Positions 39,522 through 47,457 of a stretch of 53,837 nt of DNA are shown here, in pieces. The notes under the pieces are model-generated. The model saw only the letters and a program-made list of their open reading frames with translations, was not told the origin of the DNA and did no database searches. The stretch spans positions 1-53,837 of the forward strand of contig NZ_CP170737.1 of the NCBI RefSeq assembly GCF_046115505.1. The letters are read 5' to 3'. How positions within the stretch are numbered: the stretch's first letter is position 1; the number at the start of each line of letters is the position of its first letter. This DNA is from Dellaglioa kimchii. Lineage in GTDB: Bacteria; Bacillota; Bacilli; Lactobacillales; Lactobacillaceae. The position numbers were made by a program, and so were the translations under genes.

Positions 39522-41234
39522 TTAATTTTTATTAGAATTAACCGATTCTTGTATTTTCTCAAATAGTTTATTGGATTTAGTTAAAGTAGCTGGAGCTTGA
39601 GAATTTAAATCATCAGATTGAGCTATAGTATCTTTAATTAATGCAATGGCTTGTTTAATAGCGTCATCTGTATTTAATTTGTTATTAACATTTTGAATGT
39701 TGGTAACTGTATTTAGCATGAGAATATCGCCAGTATTTAAAAATGAATATAGATCAGAATTATATGTTTCCTTAGGTATGTCTAAATAATCAGAAAACTC
39801 ATGATTATTAATGTTTCTTCGATTTCTTCGATACTTAGTAATTACTGATGCGATTTTTCTATACACTTTATCAGAATCAATCACCTTTTTTGCCGAAATA
39901 TCTTTGATATTATCCTCAATACTGTTCTGATTAAATAACACACTTTTTCCACTTTTAGCCTGAGCTGCTTTATGATTAACATAAGCTCCAACGTAATGCT
40001 GAACAGCATCAGCTACTGGTAGGATTTGATATCCTTTAAACGCTGACATATCTTGGTATTTGTCTTTATAAGAATACTCGTTAATTTGACGTTCTAAATA
40101 ATACTCAAATTGGAACATTTCTTCTTGCAACGCTCTAATAATACTATTATTGGCGATGAAATAACTTTCTTTTATTGGGGTTTGCGAGTTTAAATATTCT
40201 GTAATTTTGGCTCTTTGTTCATAATTTTTAATTTTTATAATACGTATTAATACAGCAACTTCTTTTTGAAGTGAGTCTGTATCATATAAATTTGCCAAAC
40301 TATTAACAGTTTGTGCTCCATTAACTATAGATACTCCTGACAATGCAATATTGTTACTGCCTGGACTGTTCTTAGCATCATCACAAATTAATGTAATACC
40401 ATTATTATAAAAGTAAAACATATTAGCTGTTCGTGCATCTCTTGCGGTGCTTTTAATTCCTTCATTTATTCGGGATTTGTTTTCATATAATCGGATATTT
40501 TCATCAAATATACTAGATAAATTATCTCCAATAGCTTTAACAAGCTGTACAGCATTGATAACACCTACCCAAGATTCAATAGCAGTGTCTCCGTTAGTTT
40601 CACTAACGCTGTTAGAAGGTTGTAAATTTTTATATTCGAAAGTTAAATTTAAAGAATTATTTCTATGGAGCCTATCGTATAAATTGATAATTTTATCTCT
40701 ATTTACAATTTCGTGTGTAAATTCTATGTCTGGATTAAGATAGGCTTCTTGGTTAGCAATAATATTTAGGCTATCAACGGCCTTAATTCCTAAATTGAAT
40801 GAAACAAATACTATATTTATACCATATATTTTTGAATTTTTTACTAAATCCGTTAAATTTTTAAAGCCTTCATTATTCATGTTATTGACCCTACTACTAG
40901 GGTTATTTATAAGATTGTTGATTGTTAAATAGACTTTTGTAATTGCTGATTGATCGATTTCTTTTTTAAAGTTTCCTTTTTCTGGTAATTTAAATTGATA
41001 TATATTTAGTATGTGTTTTTCTTCATCAAGATAGTAAGCATCTATTCCTTGATCATTTGAACCGTCTATTAAAATTTCATTAATATCATTGTTTACTAAT
41101 TTCAATTCATTTTTTAAATACCAAAAACCAAAAGCTTTTGAACTAGCTCCAGTGCCTTGAAATGATTCTTCATTGATGATTTCATCTAGTTCTTTGTTTA
41201 GTTGCGTATAATAAGTGTCATATTTCGTTTCCAT
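39522..41234 (-). CDS. AIPR-family protein with N-terminal nuclease-like region, anti-phage candidate
   Basis: 570 residues. The N-terminal 150 residues contain DGSNDQGIDAYYLDEEKHI, then LNIYQFKLPEKG, a PD-(D/E)xK-like pattern. The middle carries the AIPR (abortive infection phage resistance) hallmarks: MFYFYNNGITLICDD, then LSGVSIVNGAQTVNSL, then LIRIIKIKNYEQR and ITEYLNSQTPI. The C-terminus is helical. AIPR proteins are linked to phage abortive infection and occur with restriction genes, alone or in operons. Start supported by GGGAG upstream. It stands alone beside HsdR debris. Nuclease activity is inference. Confidence 0.83.
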   Translation of the reverse strand: METKYDTYYTQLNKELDEIINEESFQGTGASSKAFGFWYLKNELKLVNNDINEILIDGSNDQGIDAYYLDEEKHILNIYQFKLPEKGNFKKEIDQSAITKVYLTINNLINNPSSRVNNMNNEGFKNLTDLVKNSKIYGINIVFVSFNLGIKAVDSLNIIANQEAYLNPDIEFTHEIVNRDKIINLYDRLHRNNSLNLTFEYKNLQPSNSVSETNGDTAIESWVGVINAVQLVKAIGDNLSSIFDENIRLYENKSRINEGIKSTARDARTANMFYFYNNGITLICDDAKNSPGSNNIALSGVSIVNGAQTVNSLANLYDTDSLQKEVAVLIRIIKIKNYEQRAKITEYLNSQTPIKESYFIANNSIIRALQEEMFQFEYYLERQINEYSYKDKYQDMSAFKGYQILPVADAVQHYVGAYVNHKAAQAKSGKSVLFNQNSIEDNIKDISAKKVIDSDKVYRKIASVITKYRRNRRNINNHEFSDYLDIPKETYNSDLYSFLNTGDILMLNTVTNIQNVNNKLNTDDAIKQAIALIKDTIAQSDDLNSQAPATLTKSNKLFEKIQESVNSNKN

Positions 41235-41280
41235 TTTAATCTCCCTATCTATAAATACCCTTATTCAATTATATAACTTA

Positions 41281-41550
41281 TTACGGTAAGGTCCCAACAC
41301 CACCCGCACCCGCAAAGATGAGTTGCGCATCATACGGCGTTTTATTCTTCGTTAGTTCCAACTTCACTTGTTCAAACTCATTATCAGATAACGGGATATC
41401 TTCTAGTCGTTTACGATTGTTGGCATTCAGAATATCTCGCCAGTGGTCATACAACCGATCAGCTGTGACACCAGAATAATCACTGAGGTAATCCCACCCC
41501 TCACTCGTTAACTTCTCAATTACAGCTTGTTCAAATTTATCTTCTGCCAT
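41281..41550 (-). pseudogene. HsdR N-terminal fossil, second copy
   Basis: 89 residues nearly identical to the start of 13122-13508 (MAEDKFEQAVIEKLTSEGW, then AQLIFAGAGGVGTLP) and then a stop. Shorter than copy 1. It follows the DUF536 tail fossil exactly as in the replicon at 12511-13508, so it marks a second, decayed copy of that backbone in inverse orientation. Confidence 0.82.
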
Positions 41551-41582
41551 TTAACTAATCTTCTTTTCTTTTTTAGTTGTAA

Positions 41583-41683
41583 CTATTTACCAAAACGCCA
41601 CCACTTTTTAGGTTTAGGTTGTGACTCCGGGGTGCTATTTTCAGGTTCCGGTTGTTTGTCTGACGTCACTTCTTTTTCATGGA
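41583..41683 (-). pseudogene. DUF536 C-terminal fossil
   Basis: The minus strand reads EKEVTSDKQPEPENSTPESQ, then PKPKKWWRFGK and a stop, matching the end of the protein at 12511-13089 almost exactly. It is cut at 41683 by an IS3-family end. Confidence 0.85.
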
Positions 41684-41762
41684 TGTAAGCTGATTCCTGA
41701 GACAACTTTTAAGAGAGGGTATAATGAATAAATCATCTCTCAAAAGGAAGGAATTTTTACAT
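41680..41762 (+). mobile_element. Right-end fragment of the second IS3-family element
   Basis: Matches, inverted, the right terminal about 80 bp of the element at 32099-33341, from TGGATGTAAGCTG to the orfA start, and stops where the IS30 element begins. Confidence 0.85.
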
Positions 41763-41763
41763 A

Positions 41764-42741
41764 GGTAGATTGTAAAATTTAAGTTGAACATATTAGTGGA
41801 CAGAAAAACCCATAAAGGTCTTTAATGGTGTCACCACAACATTCCACTAGAAAGAAGGACCTTTATGGGCACCACTATTTTATCATTTGAAGACCGCGTT
41901 GTCATCGAAACACTTCATCATGAAAAACACTCACTTCAATATATTGCCGATTATTTAGGCTTTAGTAAAACCACTATCTTTAATGAGGTTCATCACTTAG
42001 CTGGTGAGTATAACGCAGTTAGGGCTCAAACTGACCATGAAGTTAAACTTAGTCATCGTGGTCGTAAAACCATCTTAACGACTAACCTAAAGCGATTGAT
42101 TGAAGAAAAAATCAAGATCCAAAAATGGTCAATTGAACAAGTGGCTCATGTAGTTAGAATTGCCTACAAAACCATCTAAAGAACCCCGTGGTAGTTTTAG
42201 TCATGGACGTTCCATCGAAGATCGTCCAGCTGAAATTTCTGATCGTAATACTTCAGGTCACTTCGAAGCTGATACAGTTTTATCTGGAAAACGTAAAGGT
42301 CAAGCAGTAGCTACGTTTGTCGAGCGTAAGAGTCGGCTTACCATCGTTAAACGGCTTAATGGACGAGATAGTACTTCAATGACCAAGGCTATTTTAGAAT
42401 TGGCTAACCAGTTAGGAGATAATCTCAAGACCCTTACTGTTGACGATGGGAAAGAATTCGCCAACTACAATTTGATTGAAGAACAGGCCGGTGTTCCGCT
42501 GTACTTTGCGCACGCTTATTCGCCACATGAACGAGGCAGTAATGAAAATCGCAACCGAGTACTACGCCGCTTCATTCCCAAAGGTCAACCGATTGATGAG
42601 ATTACCGATGATGAATTGATTCAAATTAACTGGTATTTGAATTCCCGACCACTCAAATGTTTAAATTGGCGAACACCGATTGAGATCTTTTTGCGTAATC
42701 TGCGTTACTAAATTTGTTCAAGTTATTTCTTGCAATCTGCC
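41764..42741 (+). mobile_element. IS30-family element (ISLpl1-like), internally deleted
   Basis: Terminal inverted repeats: GGTAGATTGTAAAA on the left, the inverse of TTGCAATCTGCC on the right, with a shared TTGAACA block inside each. About 978 bp, compared with just over 1 kb for family members, because the transposase gene has an internal deletion. Confidence 0.85.
41865..42711 (+). pseudogene. IS30-family transposase, broken
   Basis: The N-terminal part (41865-42179) has the helix-turn-helix SLQYIADYLGFSKTTIFNEV. The C-terminal part (42160-42711), in another frame, carries the DDE core (GHFEADTVLSG, LTVDDGKEFANY, then ERGSNENRNRVLRRF). A deletion after IAYKTI removes about 30-40 residues and shifts the frame, so the element is probably immobile on its own. 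Confidence 0.85.
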
Positions 42742-42757
42742 TTATAATAAAGAGTGA

Positions 42758-43102
42758 TTATTTTTTGCTTTTCATTTTTACATCGCGTGATTCCAAAGTG
42801 GAAACTTGCAAATCAAATTCTTTTTGTTCGTTAATAGATAACTGCTCGTAGAAAGAATGTATGGCCGTTTCGACAGACAAACGTTGATTTTCTGCATATC
42901 CAATCATTGACATTGCTTGAAGTTTATTTCTAGTATGGTTGCTAATTTTAAGATTGGTGTTGAACGTTACGGAACTAATTTCTTTATTAGTTGGGTTATC
43001 TTTTGCGGGATTCACGAAATCTGATGCTTTAGCTTGCTTTTCAGGCTTGGGAATACTACTTTCTGTATTATTTCTATTGGATCGAATTAATGAATTAGCC
43101 AT
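42758..43102 (-). CDS. parB: ParB-like small partition protein
   Basis: 114 residues from ATG 43102 (GAGGTG upstream). The N-terminal 45 residues are polar and likely disordered; the C-terminal part (VTFNTNLKISNHTRNKLQAMS, then RLSVETAIHSFYEQL) has ribbon-helix-helix character. Overlaps parA by 8 bp. Small centromere-binding proteins of this kind follow parA in RepA_N-type plasmids (compare RepB/RepC of pAD1). It should bind the repeat array at 43931-44223. Confidence 0.75.
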   Translation of the reverse strand: MANSLIRSNRNNTESSIPKPEKQAKASDFVNPAKDNPTNKEISSVTFNTNLKISNHTRNKLQAMSMIGYAENQRLSVETAIHSFYEQLSINEQKEFDLQVSTLESRDVKMKSKK

Positions 43103-43904
43103 GCTCAATCACCTCAATTCTTGATAGCAATTCATCAGTTACGTTTTTGTATACATCAAAAACCCTCTTGTCGAATTTGGAACCGAATGTAATTCCAGTA
43201 ATTCCATACCGTTTGAGTCTTTGCATTGAATGAATTTTATTTTTAAATATGTTATCTTCACCAAATTCTGAAATAGCATTAGAAACTGTAGCTTCATCAA
43301 CAGGTGCGCCTGCTTGGAGTAATACGGCTAATATGCCCACCAACTCCAGCCTAGGTGCTTTGTATTCATTAACTATTTCATCTTGAATATATTTAATAAA
43401 CGCTTCTGCACCCTCAAAACTATGTTCATGAGTTTGCATAATAATTAAGCAATAATCAGATGCATACAGTGCACTATCAGTAATGAGACTTATTGTAGGT
43501 GGAATATCAATGATAATATAATCATATTTTTCCTTTAAAGGATTAAGCAATGTGTTAAAGGCTGTAACCCTATCTAAATATTCATGGTGTTTTTCCATAT
43601 ATCGCGGATATAATGCAAAATCAGGTGCAGACGCCAGCAAATCTAGATGCTCTTTAATATTAATTAATGAATTTGATAAGTCACCGTCTTCTATGCTGGC
43701 CATCAATGTTTTTTTAAAATGCCCTACTTCATTGCTGATATTTAGCTTAGTTTTTAGGTATAAGTTTGTGGCATTTCCTTGAGGGTCAAGGTCTACTAAT
43801 AACGTTTGATAGCCGCGATTGCTTAATTCAAGGGCTACCATAGTCGAATTACTAGTTTTACCTACTCCACCTTTGAAATTGCCAAAGGTTATTATTTGGG
43901 TCAT
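43095..43904 (-). CDS. parA: ParA-family partition ATPase
   Basis: 269 residues with deviant Walker A (NFKGGVGKTSNST, residues 8-20), Walker A-prime DLDPQGNAT, and Walker B YDYIIIDIPPTISLI. It drives segregation by dynamic binding to the nucleoid. Transcribed from upstream of the repeat array, so the array lies in its leader. Intact, even though the RepA gene of this replicon is only a fossil (45307-45651). Confidence 0.92.
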   Translation of the reverse strand: MTQIITFGNFKGGVGKTSNSTMVALELSNRGYQTLLVDLDPQGNATNLYLKTKLNISNEVGHFKKTLMASIEDGDLSNSLINIKEHLDLLASAPDFALYPRYMEKHHEYLDRVTAFNTLLNPLKEKYDYIIIDIPPTISLITDSALYASDYCLIIMQTHEHSFEGAEAFIKYIQDEIVNEYKAPRLELVGILAVLLQAGAPVDEATVSNAISEFGEDNIFKNKIHSMQRLKRYGITGITFGSKFDKRVFDVYKNVTDELLSRIEVIEHG

Positions 43905-43930
43905 ATGTTATGCACCTCCGTTTTTTTAAT

Positions 43931-44223
43931 AGTAGCACTATGTAGTTCCTACTGTCAATAAGTCTAGTGCAATAGTTCTGTAGTGCAATAGTGCTAGCAC
44001 TATCTAGTTCTAGTACTACGGAACTAAGTAGTTCAATAGTGCAATAGTTCTGTAGTTCTAGCAATTAGATAGTAAATTGGTTGGAAAAGCTGATATATCA
44101 ACGCACTACAGAACTAGATAGTGCAGTAGTGCAATAGTGCTGTAGCCGTTGCACTATTGCACTACGAAACTATTGCACTATCTAGTTCTAGCACTACAGG
44201 ACTATAGCACTACGTAGTGCTAT
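43931..44223. repeat. Centromere-like (parS) array of degenerate TAGTnCnn/ACTA octamers
   Basis: Two dense blocks (about 43931-44072 and 44101-44223) contain about 17 TAGT and about a dozen ACTA cores in both orientations, such as TAGTGCAA, TAGTTCTG, TAGTTCTA and GCACTATC, separated by a 28-bp plain stretch. Location between the parA start and its promoter region fits a partition site. It resembles the TAGTARRR repeats around pAD1 repABC. Confidence 0.82.
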
Positions 44224-44234
44224 TTAAAAAAATG

Positions 44235-44264
44235 TTGACATTATAGCAATAAAACAATTATAAT
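44235..44264 (+). promoter_or_regulatory. Strong plus-strand promoter facing the structured region
   Basis: TTGACA (44235-44240), 18-bp spacer, TATAAT (44259-44264). No coding sequence follows for 570 bp, so the transcript is probably non-coding or a long leader. Confidence 0.75.
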
Positions 44265-44270
44265 TACATT

Positions 44271-44730
44271 AAACAAAAAAGCACCTCACAAATTGTGAGA
44301 TGCAATCAAAATTGAATATAAAAAAAGCCACCCCCGATTGCAGTCGGGCGTAACTAAACAGTTTAATCAAATTAACTGTATTGTAGCATGTGTGGCGAAT
44401 TTTGACAATGTAGAAGCCAACCTGCATGGATAAAGTCCAAACTAAATAGACACGTTTGCCAGTGCGACCGCAATAACAACTGGCTATATCACATAAGCAA
44501 CGGCCTCGTGTTGTGGGTGATGAATGGTGGTGACCACCAATAAGGGTCAGGGCGGTTTACTGGTGCTTACGAGCACGGTAACTAATCACAACGCTATTAG
44601 GGCAGTAATTAATAGGGTGGTTAGTTTGTCGAAAGACAACAGCTACGAGGTTAACTAAATACGTGAGACGGCCGATCGGTCAAGTAAGTAGTTGAGTTGT
44701 ACTCTAGTGCGACGCTTATTTTTTTATTTA
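44271..44730 (+). ncRNA. Candidate structured plasmid RNA
   Basis: Starts at a consensus promoter and runs to a T-tract (44719-44727). Stem GCCAC/GTGGC (44327-44331 with 44392-44396) encloses two hairpins (CCCGA/TCGGG and ACAGTT/AACTGT), a three-way junction. GCCAGT/ACTGGC (44458-44463 with 44479-44484) lies inside CACG/CGTG. Hairpins follow with GGTGG-TGA-CCACC, GTGCT-UACG-AGCAC (44563-44576) and TTGTC-GAAA-GACAA (44626-44639). UACG and GAAA are classic stable tetraloops and only appear on the plus strand. No ORF. It lies between parA and the RepA_N remains, so a role in copy control or partition is possible. Not experimentally known to me. Confidence 0.6.
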
Positions 44731-44834
44731 AAATTTGCTCGTGACTAGGGTCCAACTTTGCCATTCACCGCTCAACAAACCTCTCAATCAAGCATGGGTG
44801 AACCACTAAGTCCATAAAAAGGGCGTGCTTAGTT

Positions 44835-45038
44835 ATGGAAATTAGAGGATTAACTTACAATTATTTAAAGATGTTTTGCCAAGAATACTTCGGTGCTGAG
44901 TTTCCATGGGAAGTTGATTTAGGGTTGCTGGAAGAAGCCAAAGATCAATACATATTAATATTATTATGGTCAGAATTTACACATCATGTGTCAAGTTGTC
45001 CTAGAGTACCCGAAGAATTAATGGATATATTTCACTAA
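44835..45038 (+). CDS. Possible 67-aa hypothetical protein
   Basis: MEIRGLTYNYLKMFCQEYFG, then FPWEVDLGLLEEAKDQY, then LLWSEFTHHV. Acidic, compact, with a weak AAAAAGGG site 12 nt upstream. Unrecognised. It lies between the structured RNA and the RepA_N remnant and may be a small plasmid accessory gene. Confidence 0.45.
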   Translation: MEIRGLTYNYLKMFCQEYFGAEFPWEVDLGLLEEAKDQYILILLWSEFTHHVSSCPRVPEELMDIFH

Positions 45039-45199
45039 CTTTTAAGAAATAAGAATCCCGTTAAATCAATGTTTCGGAGTGTTACCTAAACTATACCAAT
45101 TTAGGTTCACAAAGTTGGTAAATAAAAAGCCCATAACCGAAAGGGGTAATGATCTTACTTGATATAATGTCAATTATGTGAAGTAGAAATTGGTATACT

Positions 45200-45237
45200 A
45201 AAAAAGGCTCCCGGTTTAACACTGGAGGCCTTTTTTC
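45200..45237. terminator. Bidirectional terminator
   Basis: AAAAAAGGCTCC pairs with GGAGGCCTTTTTT around a 14-nt loop. 45039-45199 otherwise shows only short inverted repeats such as ACCTAAA/TTTAGGT. Confidence 0.8.
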
Positions 45238-45306
45238 TAGGTTACATATTTTGAGGATGAATGTTTTTATCTTCGTAGCTTTTACTCGGGTGCTGTAACA
45301 TGATGA

Positions 45307-45651
45307 ATATTGCTTGGTTTTTGGTGCCGTACCCCGCAACAGATGCGTCGCTTCGTTGGTATTATCTTAAATGCTAAGTACTGAGTTGAGAAGGATCATA
45401 AAGATATTGGCGTCATAATCCCACTGGACGACGAAGAACTTAAATTTTTAATGACTAAAGCCTTGAGACGTTACTTTAACGCCCTAAGAAGCAATGAGAA
45501 GCACATCAAGAACGTGGAAAACTACCTGTACGGCACCATGCAAAATCTATTTGGTGTTTGGTGGAATAAACAAGCGGCTAGAGAATACGCGGCCAAACAC
45601 CCCGAAGAAGAAACGCCGGCCGACAACGACAACAGTGGGTTGTACTACTAG
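45307..45651 (+). pseudogene. C-terminal fossil of a RepA_N-family initiator
   Basis: Reads LLGFWCRTPQQMRRFVGIIL, then NAKY-stop-VEKDHKDIG, then LMTKALRRYFNALRSNEKHI, then NYLYGTMQNLFGVWWNKQ, and ends ADNDNSGLYY. This is the well-conserved RepA C-terminus of Lactobacillus plasmids. An in-frame TGA at 45382-45384 replaces the expected Ser codon, and the N-terminal two thirds are absent. With parAB and the array it is what is left of a second replicon, distinct from the remnant at 7263-8053. Confidence 0.85.
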
Positions 45652-45909
45652 TCCTAAAAGGCTGCAAAATCCTTTCTAAGCGGTTTTAAGACTTACTAGC
45701 CTATTTTACTTAAGCTAGATTTAAATGGCTTAAACATAAGAATAGGGGCTTTTAAATAAGTGTCAGAGCTAACCAGGCTAACCAGTTCAAAAGTTCAGCC
45801 TTTAGATCAACGCCAAGCTCAAGTGATTTGAGGCCAGGGCTTTATCTATTGATAAGGTACTCAAAAGGTAGTATACTGGTAGTAGTAAAAGAAAGGAGAT
45901 GAGACAATC

Positions 45910-46191
45910 ATGGCAGTTAAGGAAAAGAAACGGGTCCAAGTCAAGATTGATAAAGATTTGGCCGATGATACCGAAGCAATTTTAAGCGAATTGGGCTTAA
46001 ATCCAACCACGGCCATTAACATGTTTTACAAGCGGATTGTTGCTAATGGTGCTTTACCTTTTAATGCGTCTTTAAGCGAAGAAGAAAGAGCTAATTTACG
46101 CTTTTTAAAGGCGACCGAAGGGACACCAGTCACCGAGTTCAAAGACGCTAAAGAGGTCTCTGATTGGCTCAACGATCCAGATGAGGACTAA
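45910..46191 (+). CDS. RelB/DinJ-family antitoxin
   Basis: 93 residues. The N-terminal ribbon-helix-helix (RVQVKIDKDLADDTEAILSE, then LGLNPTTAINMFYKRIVANG) is the RelB/DinJ signature, and the acidic C-terminus (EVSDWLNDPDED) would bind the toxin. RBS AAAGGAGAT. Its 3' end overlaps the toxin start by 11 bp. It also probably represses the operon. Confidence 0.9.
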   Translation: MAVKEKKRVQVKIDKDLADDTEAILSELGLNPTTAINMFYKRIVANGALPFNASLSEEERANLRFLKATEGTPVTEFKDAKEVSDWLNDPDED

Positions 46192-46687
46192 TGACTTAGT
46201 CAGCCTATACGTTAGTTTTGTAGAAACTAACGGTGGCAAGTCTCGGCCAGTTTTAATTCGTCGGGTATTAGAACAGACGGTCGAGGCTTTTAAAATTACT
46301 AGTCAGTATGAAAAGAAGTCGGCTTATATCAAGCAACAATATTATCCGATTCAAGATTGGCAATCCGCTGGGTTGAAGAAACCTTCCTGGGTCGATCTTG
46401 GTAATATTTATCGCTTTCCCAAAGCCGGTTTAAACTTTAAAGAAATCGGTCATTTAAGTAAGCTAGATCAAAATAAAATTTCAGATTTTACGCTTGACCT
46501 AAAATCAAAAAGAAGAGGTAAGGGTCAAAAGATAATTCAACAGCGATCAAGTAAAAGGAAGCACAAAGAAAGTAAAGCAGAGCTTACACAAAGAATTCAA
46601 AAACAGTTAAAAGACTTTGCTAAACACAATCCAGAAATTAAGCCAAAAAACAATCCTGAAAATAAAAACGATCGGCCTAGTTATTAG
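46181..46687 (+). CDS. PemK/MazF-like toxin with extended basic tail
   Basis: 168 residues. Residues 1-105 resemble the PemK/MazF fold: NDLVSLYVSFVETNGGKSRPVLI, then FKITSQYEKKSAYIKQQYYP, then PSWVDLGNIYRFPK. After residue 110 comes a 55-residue lysine/arginine-rich tail (LDLKSKRRGKGQKIIQQRSS, then HKESKAELTQRI) absent from ordinary MazF. Paired with a RelB/DinJ-type antitoxin rather than MazE. An mRNA interferase is the expected activity. Confidence 0.78.
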   Translation: MRTNDLVSLYVSFVETNGGKSRPVLIRRVLEQTVEAFKITSQYEKKSAYIKQQYYPIQDWQSAGLKKPSWVDLGNIYRFPKAGLNFKEIGHLSKLDQNKISDFTLDLKSKRRGKGQKIIQQRSSKRKHKESKAELTQRIQKQLKDFAKHNPEIKPKNNPENKNDRPSY

Positions 46688-46955
46688 GTTGATCGTTTTT
46701 TAATTTATCCGGTTTATGGGCGTTAACATAGTCAGCAAATGTTTTTAAAAGTTCTTCGGTTTCTTCGACCGATAGGTTATCAGCTTGAAAGTATTTTTCG
46801 AGCAAAGCTCCTTTTTGAATTAATCGGCGAGAACGAGCTTTGCGGTCTTGCCGACTTTCATAATATTTAGATTGCCGTAATTTAAAATCTTCCCGCTCAA
46901 TTTTTTGTTTTAAACGCGCTTGCTGCTCGACTAGTTTTTCATATTGATTAGACAT
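46677..46955 (-). CDS. Small coiled-coil protein of the mobilisation region (DUF3847-like)
   Basis: 92 residues, highly charged: EKLVEQQARLKQKIEREDFK, then RQDRKARSRRLIQKGALLEK, then EETEELLKTFADYV. It resembles the neighbouring 46978-47187 protein in layout, with an N-terminal coiled coil and a short C-terminal helix. Such proteins lie divergent from MobQ relaxase genes on pSK41-like plasmids and may be relaxosome accessories. The 3' end overlaps the convergent toxin gene. Confidence 0.65.
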   Translation of the reverse strand: MSNQYEKLVEQQARLKQKIEREDFKLRQSKYYESRQDRKARSRRLIQKGALLEKYFQADNLSVEETEELLKTFADYVNAHKPDKLKNDQPNN

Positions 46956-46977
46956 GGAATTTCCCCATCTCGTATGG

Positions 46978-47187
46978 CTAATGATCTACGGACTTTACCT
47001 TTAAAAATTCAGAAAATTGCTTGGCTAAAAGATTAATCTGATCGTTAGACAAATTAGCATAATCTAAATTGGCTTGACTGATGATTTGTTTACCTAGCCG
47101 TTGTTCAATCTTATTTTTTTCGTCCTTAATTTTTTGATTAAGGGCTTTTAATTTAGCTTCTTGTTTTTCTAAGTTACTTTGAGACAT
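46978..47187 (-). CDS. Small coiled-coil relaxosome-type accessory protein
   Basis: 69 residues from ATG 47187, chosen because GGAGGGATCGTT precedes it; the longer frame to 47226 lacks an RBS. Sequence: MSQSNLEKQEAKLKALNQKI, then RLGKQIISQANLDYANLSND, then LLAKQFSEFL. Coiled coil, likely DNA-binding accessory of the relaxase encoded divergently. Function inferred from position only. Confidence 0.65.
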   Translation of the reverse strand: MSQSNLEKQEAKLKALNQKIKDEKNKIEQRLGKQIISQANLDYANLSNDQINLLAKQFSEFLKVKSVDH

Positions 47188-47299
47188 AACGATCCCTCCA
47201 ATCATATTAGAAATAATCACCGACACTATATCATAAGGGAAACGTTAAGTCAAAGTATAAAAGTTGAAATAGCGAAGCGGAAGGCATACACTAAGTTAA

Positions 47300-47414
47300 A
47301 GTTAAGAGAATCAGAAGACCGAGTGAAACGAGGTCAATGCGCACTTACACACAACAACTAAAGTTGGTTGTGTTATTGTGCTAAACACTTGTATTAGAAG
47401 TCGCCGTTGGCGAC
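47300..47414. other. Putative MobQ-family oriT
   Basis: The minus strand carries GTAAGTGCGCATT (+ coordinates 47336-47348), matching the TAAGTGCGC nick motif of RSF1010/pSK41-type relaxases. It is flanked by inverted repeats GACC/GGTC, ACACAAC/GTTGTGT and GTCGCC-GTT-GGCGAC (about 47400-47414). Lies between the divergent accessory genes and the relaxase. Confidence 0.75.
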
Positions 47415-47457
47415 AACAAAATCAAACCCATAAACCTAAAGAAAGGTGGTGACCGAC

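Noticed and set aside
43858..44064. Minus-strand 68-aa frame over the repeat array
   Set aside because: Composition follows the octamer repeats, there is no ribosome site, and the frame overlaps the parA start; it is a shadow of the centromere array.
44327..44730. Group I or group II intron
   Set aside because: No domain V-like motif, no conserved P7 or guanosine-binding core recognised, and no interrupted gene on either side.
7263..45651. Reading the two RepA_N remnants as the ends of one split gene
   Set aside because: Both contain the same C-terminal region (NALRS..K.IKN.ENYLY), so they are homologous tails of two different genes, not complementary halves.
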